From positions 3,410,001-3,474,000 of the forward strand of contig NZ_CP010836.1 in the NCBI RefSeq assembly GCF_000935025.1: 64,000 bases of DNA. The letters are read 5' to 3'. The translations under genes were made by a program, and so were the position numbers. Within the stretch, counting starts at the first letter, position 1; each line of letters starts with the position of its first letter. The notes under the pieces were generated by a model. That model ran no database searches. It was not told the DNA's origin and worked only from the letters and a program-made list of their open reading frames with translations. This DNA comes from Sphingomonas hengshuiensis. GTDB taxonomy: Bacteria > Pseudomonadota > Alphaproteobacteria > Sphingomonadales > Sphingomonadaceae. Below, piece after piece: positions 1 through 8,921 of the stretch.

Positions 1-1
1 G

Positions 2-508
2 CCGACCGGGGGTACGCTATCGGTCGATGGAGCGGTGCTGACTCCGGAGCGGTTGCCGGACTGGCGGCGGCAGGTGGCGATCGTGCCGCAGGACCCGTTC
101 CTGTTCCACGACACCGTGCGCGCCAATTTGAAGATCGCGGCGCCCGATGCCGATGAGGCGCAATTGTGGGAGGCGCTGGAGGCTGCTGCCATTGCCGGAT
201 TCGTCCGCAGCCTGCCCGGCGGGCTCGACTCGGCGGTGGGGGACCGGGGCACCGCGATGTCTGGCGGAGAGCGCCAGCGGCTGGCGATCGCCCGCGCGCT
301 GTTACGCCGCCCGCGCCTGCTCATCCTCGACGAAGCGACGTCGGCGCTCGACTCGGGTTCGGAGACATTGGTACTGCGCGCGCTGGAGCATCTGCGGGGT
401 CGATGCACGGTGCTGGCGATCACGCACCGGGAACAGACGCGGCGCGCCGCGGACATCGTGCTGGAACTGGAAGACGGCAGGATCAGGGCCTTACGCCCCA
501 TCAACTAA
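2..508 (+). CDS. ABC exporter, C-terminal ATPase part (5' end outside window)
   Basis: This is the C-terminal half of an ABC-type ATPase; the gene starts before the window. Visible are the Q-loop (VPQDPFLFHDT), the signature motif (MSGGERQRLAIARALL), the Walker B/D-loop (LLILDEATSALD) and the H-loop (LAITHRE), in the order of the nucleotide-binding domain of exporter-type half-transporters such as MsbA or peptide exporters. The frame is open from base 2. It points towards the leftward EPS genes and is separated from them by a small opposite-strand gene. The substrate cannot be told from this part. It could export a glycolipid, or a peptide if the B2-like gene at 17655 belongs to a peptide pathway. 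Confidence 0.85.
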   Translation, partial: PTGGTLSVDGAVLTPERLPDWRRQVAIVPQDPFLFHDTVRANLKIAAPDADEAQLWEALEAAAIAGFVRSLPGGLDSAVGDRGTAMSGGERQRLAIARALLRRPRLLILDEATSALDSGSETLVLRALEHLRGRCTVLAITHREQTRRAADIVLELEDGRIRALRPIN

Positions 509-538
509 GCAAGCCCTGGCGTCCGGCGCGCTCGAAAG

Positions 539-835
539 TTACGGGCTGGCGGGCGTCGAGCTACCGCCATCGGCGACGAGGACGACGATCCCGGCCAGCG
601 CGGCAAGACCCGCCACGACGTACAGCCCGCCGCCCGCGTTCCAGAACTTACCGCGACCCCGCCTGGGCGCATCCTCGGGCTTCGGCTCTGCCTGCGTTCC
701 CGACTGAGTCGCGCGCGCAGTTGCGGCAGGCGCCTTGGGCGCGGCCATGACGGGGGCCGCCATGACGATGGCGAGCGGAGCAAAAAGCACAGCATGGCGA
801 AAACGCACTTCGATTCCCCTCAAGGACCCGGACAC
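539..835 (-). CDS. small membrane/secreted protein, unknown
   Basis: A 98-residue protein of unknown function. Residues about 14-31 form a signal-peptide-like stretch ending AAPVMAA. A low-complexity Ala/Pro/Lys/Glu section follows, and a hydrophobic helix (YVVAGLAALAGIVVLVA) near the C terminus precedes a GGSSTPASP tail. This suggests a small exported protein anchored by its C-terminal helix. It lies 58 bp downstream of the O-antigen-ligase-like gene on the same strand, so it may be the last gene of that EPS operon. The start could be the ATG at 835 or a codon slightly downstream. Confidence 0.6.
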   Translation of the reverse strand: MSGSLRGIEVRFRHAVLFAPLAIVMAAPVMAAPKAPAATARATQSGTQAEPKPEDAPRRGRGKFWNAGGGLYVVAGLAALAGIVVLVADGGSSTPASP

Positions 836-893
836 AGACCTACACTATATCGCACGAACCAGCACAAATGACAAATGACGTGCGACGCTTTTT

Positions 894-2219
894 CTAGCTG
901 TGCGGCGCATGCCGGGGCGGACGCGCGACTATCGCGCAACAAAGCGCGAAGAATCCCGACAATGCCGCGGTCCGCAGCGGATAATCCACAAGGCTATGCA
1001 ATAGTATTGCCCCGATCGCGACCGTCGCGCACCGGGGCATGATCTCGCCGCCGGATCGAAGCGCGACAATCCTGCGCACGCTCGCGCCGAACCACCACAG
1101 GAACAGGCCGAGCACGATCGCGCCCGCCACCCCGGTCTCGATCAACAGTTCGATAAGATCGTTATGGGCGTGATTGGTGAAGGTCGCGCCGACTCGATCG
1201 GCATCCTCATACCAGGGATAGAGCAGCGGAAAGCTGCCCAGCCCCGTGCCCACCGGAAAGCTGTCGCGCAGCATGCGCAGCCCGGTGGCGGCAAACTCGC
1301 GCCGGCTGATCCCCGGCACCGCGCCGCCGCCCGTCAGTTCGCTGCCCCCCAGCACCAGCGTCGCCGCTATCCCCAGCCCGGCGACCAGCGGCAGCGCAGC
1401 GAACAGGAGCGGGCGGCGCCAGCGCGGCCACAGGATCGCGGACAGCACCGCGATCTCGATCGGCAGCAGCACGATGCACGCCAGCGAGCGATTGATCAGC
1501 ACGCCGAGGATCAGCAACGCCGCGATGCCGGCGGCAACGAACCTGAGCGGCGCGAATCGCCCGTCGCGCCGGGCCCTCGCGTACAGTCCCGCGCCCAGCG
1601 CCAGCGCCATCAGCAGGAACATGCTCTGATGGTTGCTGTTCGCGAAGAACCCCGGGCCGAAGCCATAATTGGTGATCGTGTAGATATAACCGGCGCCCGT
1701 CAGCCACTGCACGGTCCCGAGGCAGGCGGAGAGCGCCGCGATCGCGACGACCACGCCTGCAATCGTGCGCGGGCGCGGCGCGAGCGGCCCGCGCATCGCG
1801 ATGAACAGCGCAAGCGCCGGGATCGCCCATGCCAGCGACGCGAGGCTGCGCAGCGGCGAGAGCGAGACCAGCAGCCAGGGCGGCGCCATGCCGATCAGCG
1901 CGAAGCCCTGCGCGACGTCTTCGCGACCGGGCAGTTGCGTCCAGACCGCCGGCGGCAGCGGCAGGAACTGCACCACCACCAGCGCCAGCATCCCGCGGAC
2001 CAGCCAGACGCCGGCACGTCCGGGCTCGGCAGCGCCGGCGGGCGCCGCAGCCATCCCGCTCCACCCGATCAGCGCTGCGCCAAGCACTTGCAGGAGCAGA
2101 TTGGCCGCATGGCCCGCGGCACTTGCTCCGCCCAGGATCAGCACCATGCCGAGATAGAGCGCGACGGCGACCTGCCCCGCCCCCCGGCGCCGTCCGGCAG
2201 CAGCGGGCGGCGGGCTCAT
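894..2219 (-). CDS. O-antigen ligase / Wzy polymerase-like membrane protein
   Basis: A 441-residue polytopic membrane protein. The many hydrophobic segments and the periplasmic-loop motif near residues 355-375 (NHAHNDLIELLIETG) match the O-antigen ligase/polymerase (Wzy_C/WaaL) family, which joins undecaprenyl-linked repeat units to each other or to lipid A core. The chosen ATG at 2219 overlaps the TGA of the upstream gene by 4 bp (ATGA), showing translational coupling. A longer open frame upstream is a shadow of that gene. Because the cluster also encodes an EpsG-like protein, the two could divide polymerisation and ligation. Whether this one is ligase or polymerase cannot be settled from sequence. 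Confidence 0.85.
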   Translation of the reverse strand: MSPPPAAAGRRRGAGQVAVALYLGMVLILGGASAAGHAANLLLQVLGAALIGWSGMAAAPAGAAEPGRAGVWLVRGMLALVVVQFLPLPPAVWTQLPGREDVAQGFALIGMAPPWLLVSLSPLRSLASLAWAIPALALFIAMRGPLAPRPRTIAGVVVAIAALSACLGTVQWLTGAGYIYTITNYGFGPGFFANSNHQSMFLLMALALGAGLYARARRDGRFAPLRFVAAGIAALLILGVLINRSLACIVLLPIEIAVLSAILWPRWRRPLLFAALPLVAGLGIAATLVLGGSELTGGGAVPGISRREFAATGLRMLRDSFPVGTGLGSFPLLYPWYEDADRVGATFTNHAHNDLIELLIETGVAGAIVLGLFLWWFGASVRRIVALRSGGEIMPRCATVAIGAILLHSLVDYPLRTAALSGFFALCCAIVARPPRHAPHS

Positions 2220-3313
2220 GCTCCCGCTCCTGCGACGGAGAGCCCGGTGATCCGCGCCGATTGCCCGCCGCCGCCGTCCAACGCCTTCGCCTCGACGGTC
2301 AGGGTTTGCGCGGCGCAACCCTGCGCGGGCACCGCCACCGCCGCGCCGTCGCGATGCGGGCCGGGGGATGCCGAAAGCGCGAAGCGGGCCAGCGCGGGGC
2401 CATCGACGCAGCGGACCGCGACCGCAAGGCCTCCCTCCGCGCCCCGCAGTGATGCGTAGCGCGCGTCGAGCCGATGCGCGCCGGGCGGCAATGTCAGCAA
2501 TTGCGCCAGCAGGACGCCGTCTGACCGGCCATAGCCGATCACCGAAACCCCGCCTTCGGGCGCGCGCTCGGCCACGCCCGCGGGACTCGCCACCATTTGC
2601 CAGCCGAACGGCGGCGGCGCGGAGAGGTCGGCAAAATCGGGGCTGTACACCCCGGCGGCATCGCCCCCGCCGCCCCATAGGCGGCGCGCGCGCGCAAAGG
2701 CGCGCTGGCGCACCAGCACCGCGACTGCCCCGGCGCGCAACCCGGGCGCGCGCAGCCGCGCAGGGGACAGCGCGGCGAGCACGCGGTCGGCGGTCGCCGG
2801 GTCCATGCCCTCCTGGTCGAGCGCCTTGAGCAGCGCGGCGGCAAGCGCATCGTCGGCGGCGAAGGCGGACAGGATCGACTCGCCCTCACCGCTCTGGATC
2901 GCTGCGGCCGCGATCTGGCCGGCGAGCCGGTCTGCCGTCGCGGAATCGAGCCGGTGCAGAATCGCGAGGTGGTGCGCGAGCGTCGCGGCATCCTGCGCGC
3001 GCGCGGCCAGGGCGATCGCCGCCAGCCGCGGGGCGAGCGCACGAGGATCGCGGCGGATCGCAGCGGCGATCCGGGCCGGGTCCAGCACCTCTTCGCCGCT
3101 GGCCGAGATATAGGCGCCACTCGCCAGCAGCGGCGCCCAGCCGAGCGGCTCGATCCACAGCGCCTGCCGCAACGTCGCCTGGGGCACCGGGCGCCCCAGT
3201 TCAGCCGATTGCAGCCGCGCGGGACCCAGCAGCCGCGGCGCGACCGAGGCGAAACACGCGAGGACCACCAGCAGCACCGAGCAGGCAAGCGCACGCACCC
3301 GGTGCATCGGCAT
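2216..3313 (-). CDS. unrecognised EPS-cluster protein with N-terminal anchor
   Basis: I do not recognise this 365-residue protein. It has an N-terminal hydrophobic helix (residues about 6-26) that would act as a membrane anchor. An Ala-rich, probably all-helical region of repeat type (about 70-215) follows. The C-terminal 130 residues (235-365) are Gly- and beta-rich and end with two cysteines in separate strands, which could be a carbohydrate-binding-like sandwich. It is coupled at both ends: the upstream gene's TGA overlaps its ATG (TGATG; a GTG one codon earlier is also possible) and its own stop overlaps the ligase start. This places it in the chain-length/polymerisation part of the EPS operon. 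Confidence 0.65.
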   Translation of the reverse strand: MPMHRVRALACSVLLVVLACFASVAPRLLGPARLQSAELGRPVPQATLRQALWIEPLGWAPLLASGAYISASGEEVLDPARIAAAIRRDPRALAPRLAAIALAARAQDAATLAHHLAILHRLDSATADRLAGQIAAAAIQSGEGESILSAFAADDALAAALLKALDQEGMDPATADRVLAALSPARLRAPGLRAGAVAVLVRQRAFARARRLWGGGGDAAGVYSPDFADLSAPPPFGWQMVASPAGVAERAPEGGVSVIGYGRSDGVLLAQLLTLPPGAHRLDARYASLRGAEGGLAVAVRCVDGPALARFALSASPGPHRDGAAVAVPAQGCAAQTLTVEAKALDGGGGQSARITGLSVAGAGA

Positions 3314-5499
3314 CACGTCCGCTGCACCCGCGCAACCGCCGGTGCCTTGGTCTCGGACGCATTGGGATCGAAGCGCGCGCTCTCCGATGCGGTGCTGCTT
3401 TGATATTCATAATAGCCATAGCCGCCCGAATCGGCGTTGCGCTGGGTGACCTTGGTCAGCACCACGCCGATGACCCGGCCCCCGGCCTCCCGGACGCGGC
3501 GCACGGCATTGGCGACGTTCGGGGTACGGATCTTGCCGCTTTCGATGACGATCATCGTCGCGTCGACCACGGAGGCGAGCAGCGGCGCGTCGGTGAGGCC
3601 CAATACCGGCGGACCATCCAGCACGATCAGGTCGAACCGATCGCGAACCTCGGCGACGATCGCCGGCAGCCGCGCCGAGCTGAGCAGTTCGGCGGCGGAA
3701 TCGCTGACCTGCCCGGCGGGCATCAGGCTGAGATTGTCGATCTCCATCGATTCGATGAAGTCGGTCGCCGGCCGCTCGGACGCCAGCAGATTGGCGAGCC
3801 CCACGCCCCTGCCCTTGCCATGGAAGGTCGGGCGCCGCAGGTCGGCGTCGATCAGCAGCACCCGCCGCCCCAGTCGCGCGCTCAACGCCGCAATCGCAAA
3901 GGCAGTGGTCGATTTGCCCTCGCCGGGGAAGGAGGAGGTGATCGACAGCGTGCCCGGCATCCCTTCCGGCCGCGCGAACTTCAATCCGGTGAGCGTCGAA
4001 TAATAGGCTTCCGCAATCGCCGACTTGCGATTGGCCAGCGCGACGTCGAGCTCCAGGCTGTTGCGGTCCAGCGGCACTGCCCCCAGCAGGCGCAGGCCCA
4101 GCTTGCGCCGCACGTCGGCGCCCACGACGATAGTGTCGAACAACAGGTTCGCGGTGAACGCCGCGACCACCCCGATCGCCAGTCCCGCGAACAACCCGAG
4201 CATCAGGTTGACCGGCCAGTTCGGGCGATAGGGCCGCTGGGGAACGCGCGGCGGATCGGCGAGCGAGATATTGCTCTGGCCGATGCCCCCGGCGACGGTC
4301 ACGTCCTTGTAGCGCTGGAGCAGCGCTTCATATTGCGAGCGATTGGTGTCGGCCTCGCGCTGAAGGATGTTGTACTGGATCGACCGGCTGCGCTCACCGC
4401 GCATTTCGACCTTCGCCGCGTCGAAGCGCACGTCGAGCACCTGTTCGGCCCGCAGCGCCGCCTGATACGCCGCGCGCAGCGCGCGTCCGGTCTCGCCGGT
4501 GCCCTCCGCACGCTCCCGGGCGATCTGGTCGTCCAGCTTGGCGATCTGCGCCTGGATTTCGCGCATCGCCGGATAGTCGGGTTTGAACAGCTTGAGGTTG
4601 AGCGCATATTGCGCCTGCAATTGCGCGCGCTGCTGGATCAGCGGGGAGATCGCGGCTTCGTTGCTCGCCGGGCGCTCGCTGGCGCCCGCGCGCCATGCGG
4701 TTTCCGCCGCCACCCGCCGCACCCGCGCCTGGTTCAGCGCATCCTGCAGCGCCGCCAGGTCGACCGCGGACAGCGTCACGCCCTCGTCGCTGACCTTGCC
4801 GTCCGCCGCCTGCCCCGGACGGCGGAACAGCCGTGCCTGGATGGCATAGTCGTTGACGTTGCGCTCCGACTGTTCGAGCGCGAGCTTGGTCTTGGCGAGC
4901 TGGTCCGACAGGAATTTGCGGGCATAGGAGGACGAGCTGTAGCGCCGCTCCAGGCTGCTCGCGATGAACTCTTCGGCCAGCGCGTTGGTCAACTGGGTCG
5001 AAAGCTCGGCATTGCCGGCCGAGACGCTGACGCGCAGCAACAGGCTGCTCTTGATCGCCTCGACCTGGATCGCGCCCTTCAGCCGCGACGCGGCGCGTTG
5101 CAGCCGGTCCTCGCGCGAACCGATCGTGCCGCCATAGCCTGGCTGTCCCGCCAGGTTCAGCCGCTCGGCGACGCGCATCGCCAGCGCGTCGCTGCGCAAC
5201 AGGCCGACCTGGGTCGCCACCATCTCCTGGTTCATCACCGCAGAACGGAGCATCATCGTCCGCGATTGCTCGATCGGTTCGGTCGCGCTCGGATCATATT
5301 GCAACAGCGCGCTCGACCGGTACAGCGGCGCCGACAGCAGCGACAGCGCCCCCGTGACCAGCAGCCCGCCGGCGATGCACGCCAGGATCGTGCGATACTG
5401 CTCGCGCAGGATCCGCAATATCTCCTGGATTTCCAGCGACGCCGCTTCGGTCTCGACGCCCGTTTCCTGGGGCTGGTTGCTCGTGGCGGCGTGGATCAA
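3313..5499 (-). CDS. Wzc-like polysaccharide co-polymerase / BY-kinase
   Basis: A 728-residue inner-membrane protein joining a Wzz chain-length domain to a bacterial tyrosine kinase. TM1 lies at about residues 38-57, a long coiled-coil periplasmic part at 180-400 and TM2 near 425-450. The kinase domain has Walker A (PGEGKSTT, near 525-532), Walker A' (LLIDADLRRP, near 549) and Walker B (LIVLDGPP, near 625). A tyrosine cluster follows (GGYGYYEYQ, 692-700), the usual autophosphorylation tail. It would control EPS chain length with the Wza-like exporter encoded immediately upstream. The start is TTG (MIHAATS) with a GGGG ribosome-binding stretch, so initiation may be modest. Confidence 0.92.
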   Translation of the reverse strand: MIHAATSNQPQETGVETEAASLEIQEILRILREQYRTILACIAGGLLVTGALSLLSAPLYRSSALLQYDPSATEPIEQSRTMMLRSAVMNQEMVATQVGLLRSDALAMRVAERLNLAGQPGYGGTIGSREDRLQRAASRLKGAIQVEAIKSSLLLRVSVSAGNAELSTQLTNALAEEFIASSLERRYSSSSYARKFLSDQLAKTKLALEQSERNVNDYAIQARLFRRPGQAADGKVSDEGVTLSAVDLAALQDALNQARVRRVAAETAWRAGASERPASNEAAISPLIQQRAQLQAQYALNLKLFKPDYPAMREIQAQIAKLDDQIARERAEGTGETGRALRAAYQAALRAEQVLDVRFDAAKVEMRGERSRSIQYNILQREADTNRSQYEALLQRYKDVTVAGGIGQSNISLADPPRVPQRPYRPNWPVNLMLGLFAGLAIGVVAAFTANLLFDTIVVGADVRRKLGLRLLGAVPLDRNSLELDVALANRKSAIAEAYYSTLTGLKFARPEGMPGTLSITSSFPGEGKSTTAFAIAALSARLGRRVLLIDADLRRPTFHGKGRGVGLANLLASERPATDFIESMEIDNLSLMPAGQVSDSAAELLSSARLPAIVAEVRDRFDLIVLDGPPVLGLTDAPLLASVVDATMIVIESGKIRTPNVANAVRRVREAGGRVIGVVLTKVTQRNADSGGYGYYEYQSSTASESARFDPNASETKAPAVARVQRT

Positions 5500-5527
5500 G
5501 CGCGTTGCCCCGTCTGGTCGGACACGA

Positions 5528-6313
5528 TCACAGCGTCCTGAAGATGGTGAAGGCCGGAAGGCTCTGGACGAGGTCGCGATAGACTTTGCGCAGGTCGTTC
5601 GACTCGACGATCACGGTGTCGCCGGGATAGACCAGCGGGTCCGCCATCTCGCCGCGCTGGATCGCGATCAGGTCGAACGCCGCGGCGACGGTCTTGCCCT
5701 CCTGCTTGCGGAAGATCGCCGATCGCCGGGGATTGGCCGCATCCTCGTTCAAGCCCTTGGCCAGCGCGATCGCGCCGAGCAGCGTGGTGCGTCCCGGTAG
5801 CGGATAGACCCCCGATTGCGTCACGCCGCCTTCGATCGTGACGTTCATCGCATTGGTGCTGACCACGCGCACGCTGATGTCGGGATCGTTGAGATAGCGC
5901 GCGGCGTAGAGCCGTTGCAATTCACTGGCGAAGGCATCGGGCCGCATGTCGCGCACGCTGACCGGGCCGAGCAGCGGCATCGCAACGATCCCCTTTGCAT
6001 CGACCTGATAGTCGCCGCTGAGATCGGGGACCCGGAACACGCGGACGTTCACCACATCCAGCGGCCCCAGCGGGATGTCATAGCCCGGCTCTTCGGGCGC
6101 GCGCAGATCGGGGGTCCCAAGCAGAGCCCCGTCATAGGGCAATGCGCCGCCGCGAGTCGAACACCCCGACACCGATGCCGACAGCGCCATCGCAGCAACG
6201 GTCGAGACAAGCCAATGATCAGAACGGCGGATTCCGGGCAGGAATAGTCCAAATCCTCTCAAGGGTCCCCGTCCTGTTCCGGCCGGCATCTCAGAATTCT
6301 GGCGCCGACTCAT
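5528..6313 (-). CDS. Wza/GumB-like polysaccharide export lipoprotein
   Basis: A 261-residue outer-membrane export protein. A lipobox (SASVSGC, Cys51) follows a hydrophobic segment. The Poly_export domain (YDIPLGPLDVVNVRVFRVPDL onward) and one SLBB-type domain (IEGGVTQSGVYPLPG) follow, as in Wza/GumB/OtnA proteins that form the EPS exit channel. The ATG at 6313 overlaps the TGA of the upstream glycosyltransferase (ATGA). About 33 residues precede the signal helix, which is long for a lipoprotein, so initiation further downstream is possible. It works with the Wzc-like protein encoded next. Confidence 0.92.
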   Translation of the reverse strand: MSRRQNSEMPAGTGRGPLRGFGLFLPGIRRSDHWLVSTVAAMALSASVSGCSTRGGALPYDGALLGTPDLRAPEEPGYDIPLGPLDVVNVRVFRVPDLSGDYQVDAKGIVAMPLLGPVSVRDMRPDAFASELQRLYAARYLNDPDISVRVVSTNAMNVTIEGGVTQSGVYPLPGRTTLLGAIALAKGLNEDAANPRRSAIFRKQEGKTVAAAFDLIAIQRGEMADPLVYPGDTVIVESNDLRKVYRDLVQSLPAFTIFRTL

Positions 6314-7503
6314 CTATGATCCTTCTCGAATATAGCAGTGACCGGGGAATGGGAAGCGCCGGTAACCGCCGCTGCTGCTGCCGCGACTACTGCGCGATAG
6401 GCGTCGATCACCGTCGCCACCGAAAATCGGCGCTCGGCGATCGCGCGGCTGGACCGCGCCATTGCCTGCCACTGCGCCGGATCGACTGTGCCGGCACGAC
6501 GCAGCGCCGCCGTGAGCGAAGCCACGTCGCGGCATTCCGCGAGAAAGCCATTCTCCCCCTCGTCCACGACGTCGCGGCAGCCGGGGACGTTGGTCGTGAC
6601 GATCGGCCGCCCCATCGCGAGCGCTTCGAGCAGCACCCGCGACATGCCCTCGCGGTAGGACGGCAGCACGATCCAGTCCGCCGCCGCCATCGCCGGGCGG
6701 ACATCGGGCTCCGGCGCGCGCCATTCGATCGCGCCCTCGCCTTCCCAGCCGCGCACTTCATCGAGCGGGATCGCGGTACGGTTTTCGACGTCCGCCGCGC
6801 CCATCAGGATGAAGCGCGCATCCGGCCATTCGCTGCGCAGATCGCGCGCCGCCGCGACGAATTCGCGCACGCCCTTGTCCGCCAGCAACCGGGCGACCAG
6901 CAGGAAGCGACGCCCCGGCACGTGCACGGGCGGCGGCTGGAACCGGACCAAGTCGATGCCCGATCCCGCAAGCACCTGCGTCTGTTCCGCCCGGACGAGG
7001 CGCATCCGGACGAACAGCGCGCAATCGTCGCCATTCTGGAAGAACACGCGCGGACAGCGCAGGAAGGCGAGCCGGTAGAGCGTGCAGGCGAGCCGCGTCA
7101 GGATCGTCCGCCGGATGAACAGCGTGCCCAGCCCCGACACGTTGGGAAAGGCAGCGACTCCCGCCAGCCGCGCGGCGATCGCGCCATAGATGTTCGGCTT
7201 GATCGTCCAGCTCAGCCACGCCACCGGACGCTCGGCGCGCAGGATTCGGCGGAGCGCGAGGAAGGTCGCGAGATCGCGCAGCGGATGCGCACCCGCAGAG
7301 TCGAGAGCGACGGGGAAGAACACGCAGCCCATCGCGCGCAATGCCGCGCTCGACTCCCCGTCCTCGGGCGCCACCGCACCGACGCGATAGCCGTCAGCGA
7401 GCAGCGCCTCGACGAGCTCGCGCCGGAAATGCGCGAGATTCCACGCCGTGTTCGCCGAGACGAGCACCAGCGGCCGGGCGCGATCGTCGGGCTCAGAGCG
7501 CAT
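6310..7503 (-). CDS. family-4 type glycosyltransferase
   Basis: A 397-residue cytoplasmic glycosyltransferase of the GT-B fold. The C-terminal half has the nucleotide-sugar-binding signature (DWIVLPSYREGMSRVLLEA, then LAMGRPIVTTNVPGC), as in GT4 enzymes of EPS assembly. The N-terminal half has WLSWTIKPNIYGAIAARLAG and NVSGLGTLFI, which resembles WbpH/PglA-like enzymes transferring HexNAc-type sugars to lipid-linked acceptors. The ATG at 7503 overlaps the EpsG-like gene's stop by 11 bp. An in-frame start at 7539 is also open but has no better ribosome-binding site. Donor sugar unknown. Confidence 0.88.
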   Translation of the reverse strand: MRSEPDDRARPLVLVSANTAWNLAHFRRELVEALLADGYRVGAVAPEDGESSAALRAMGCVFFPVALDSAGAHPLRDLATFLALRRILRAERPVAWLSWTIKPNIYGAIAARLAGVAAFPNVSGLGTLFIRRTILTRLACTLYRLAFLRCPRVFFQNGDDCALFVRMRLVRAEQTQVLAGSGIDLVRFQPPPVHVPGRRFLLVARLLADKGVREFVAAARDLRSEWPDARFILMGAADVENRTAIPLDEVRGWEGEGAIEWRAPEPDVRPAMAAADWIVLPSYREGMSRVLLEALAMGRPIVTTNVPGCRDVVDEGENGFLAECRDVASLTAALRRAGTVDPAQWQAMARSSRAIAERRFSVATVIDAYRAVVAAAAAAVTGASHSPVTAIFEKDHR

Positions 7504-8557
7504 CGAGCACCGAATGATAGGGGACCCAGGCAAAGGCATTGTCGGCGAGCAGCAGCCACGCCGTCTGGACGAGCGCAGCCGCGGCGATGACTGCCATGCG
7601 GATCGGATACGCCGCTGCCCTGCGCATCGGCAGGAGATCGCGGATCGTGCCGCAGGCGACGATCTGGATCGGCGCGAAATACAGCGATAGCCGGTCGACC
7701 GCGCTGGATGACGGGCTGAGCCAAAGCGCGATCAACGCCGCGATGTTGGCGAGCGCGAGCGCCAGCCACACGATGCGCGCCGGCCCCGTGATCGGGAATC
7801 GGCGCCAGCACGCCAGCAGCAGGATCGACGGCGCCACGTTCATCGCGACGCGCACCAGCGCGCCGCTCGAATCATATTCGCTCTGCAGATAGCCCGCCTG
7901 GAACTCCTCGATCCGCCACGACAGCACATAGGAGAACAACACCAGCCCCGCGCACCCCAGGATCAGCGCCACGACCCGCCTTCGCCCCGCCATCGCGAAG
8001 CCGAAGACGGGGAAGACGATTGCGCTGGTCGAGTGCAGCCCCGCCGCGAAGAGCAGCCGCACGGCGGTGGCGGCGATGCGGCGCCGGTCGAGCGACGCAA
8101 TCGCCAGCATCAGGAACCCGATCGCCCCGGCCTGGCGGACATATCCCATGCCGACGACGATCAGCAGATAGGGCACGGCCATGACGATCGCCAGCCACGG
8201 ATCGCGCGTCGTCAGCGCCACGCGGAGCACGCCCATGCCGATCAGCGCCGCGCAGATGCCGTTTACGGGATAGATGCCAAGCCGCAGCAGCGACGATAGC
8301 CACAGGATGAAGCCAAATATGGGGTCGGTCGTCTGGAGCGCGGAAACGAGGCTTTCGCCCCGCACTGCCTCATACATGCCCTTATACGCCTCCCAATCGC
8401 CCCCGATCTCGTTCCGGAATGTCGCCAGAAGGACATAGGCCGACAGGAACAGCAACATCGCCGCACCTTGGGTCGCGCCCAGTTTGGCATACCGCTCGAC
8501 AGGGAATACCAGAGCCATTGCCGCGGCATAACAAAACAGTACCCAATATACCGCCAT
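7493..8557 (-). CDS. EpsG-family polysaccharide polymerase-like membrane protein
   Basis: A 354-residue polytopic protein of the EpsG family. Visible hallmarks are RNEIGGDWEAYKGMYE after the second helix, GYVRQAGAIGFLMLAIA, and LLFAAGLHSTSAIVFPVFG, the family's conserved Arg/Gly/Asp and His segments. EpsG proteins polymerise EPS repeat units at the inner membrane. The ATG at 8557 is chosen because AAGGGGG lies about 11 bases upstream; the GTG at 8569 would overlap this site. It is the first gene of the leftward operon that continues to 894. Confidence 0.85.
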   Translation of the reverse strand: MAVYWVLFCYAAAMALVFPVERYAKLGATQGAAMLLFLSAYVLLATFRNEIGGDWEAYKGMYEAVRGESLVSALQTTDPIFGFILWLSSLLRLGIYPVNGICAALIGMGVLRVALTTRDPWLAIVMAVPYLLIVVGMGYVRQAGAIGFLMLAIASLDRRRIAATAVRLLFAAGLHSTSAIVFPVFGFAMAGRRRVVALILGCAGLVLFSYVLSWRIEEFQAGYLQSEYDSSGALVRVAMNVAPSILLLACWRRFPITGPARIVWLALALANIAALIALWLSPSSSAVDRLSLYFAPIQIVACGTIRDLLPMRRAAAYPIRMAVIAAAALVQTAWLLLADNAFAWVPYHSVLDAL

Positions 8558-8921
8558 AGCTGCGGCCACCCCCTTTTTTCGGGCCGCGATAGCTACGATA
8601 GTCTCGGATAATGCCAGGCTGCAATGGCTATGATTGTCGACGATACGAAGAAATTTGTTATCCAGATAATCGGGAATAATAACTCTCGACTCTCGGAATT
8701 CCGACGTAATACTATCGCTTGTCGACCGACCTTAGCGGTACGACGGACGGACAAGGGATCCCGGGCGGCGCGGCGGACAAGGGCTGGCAGGATGACGGCG
8801 CGTGCGGCGCCCTCCCTGCAACCGTTGTGGCGATGACCGAACCGGGGCGGACCGGCGGAGGATTGGATGGGGCAGCGCGATATCGTGATCGCCGGGCAGC
8901 CGCTGCTGCCGAGCAGGGGCG
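8558..8921. other. divergent intergenic region of the EPS locus
   Basis: This 364-bp gap separates the leftward EpsG operon from the rightward priming transferase. Bases 8640-8715 are clearly more AT-rich than the surroundings and should contain promoters for one or both directions. The part from 8720 to 8921 is GC-rich and open in several frames, but none shows a protein-like composition, so I read it as a long 5' leader and not as a gene. Confidence 0.5.
8655..8682 (+). promoter_or_regulatory. candidate sigma-70-like promoter
   Basis: TTGTTA (8655-8660) and TAATAA (8677-8682) are separated by 16 bases in the AT-rich part of the divergent spacer. They could serve the glycosylphosphotransferase gene, leaving a leader of about 230 bases. 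Assigned by eye only. Confidence 0.35.

Noticed and set aside
1..508. Reading the ABC exporter as a certain lasso-peptide exporter
   Set aside because: Only the ATPase part is in the window and it has no substrate-specific features; the link to the B2-like gene is distance and analogy only.
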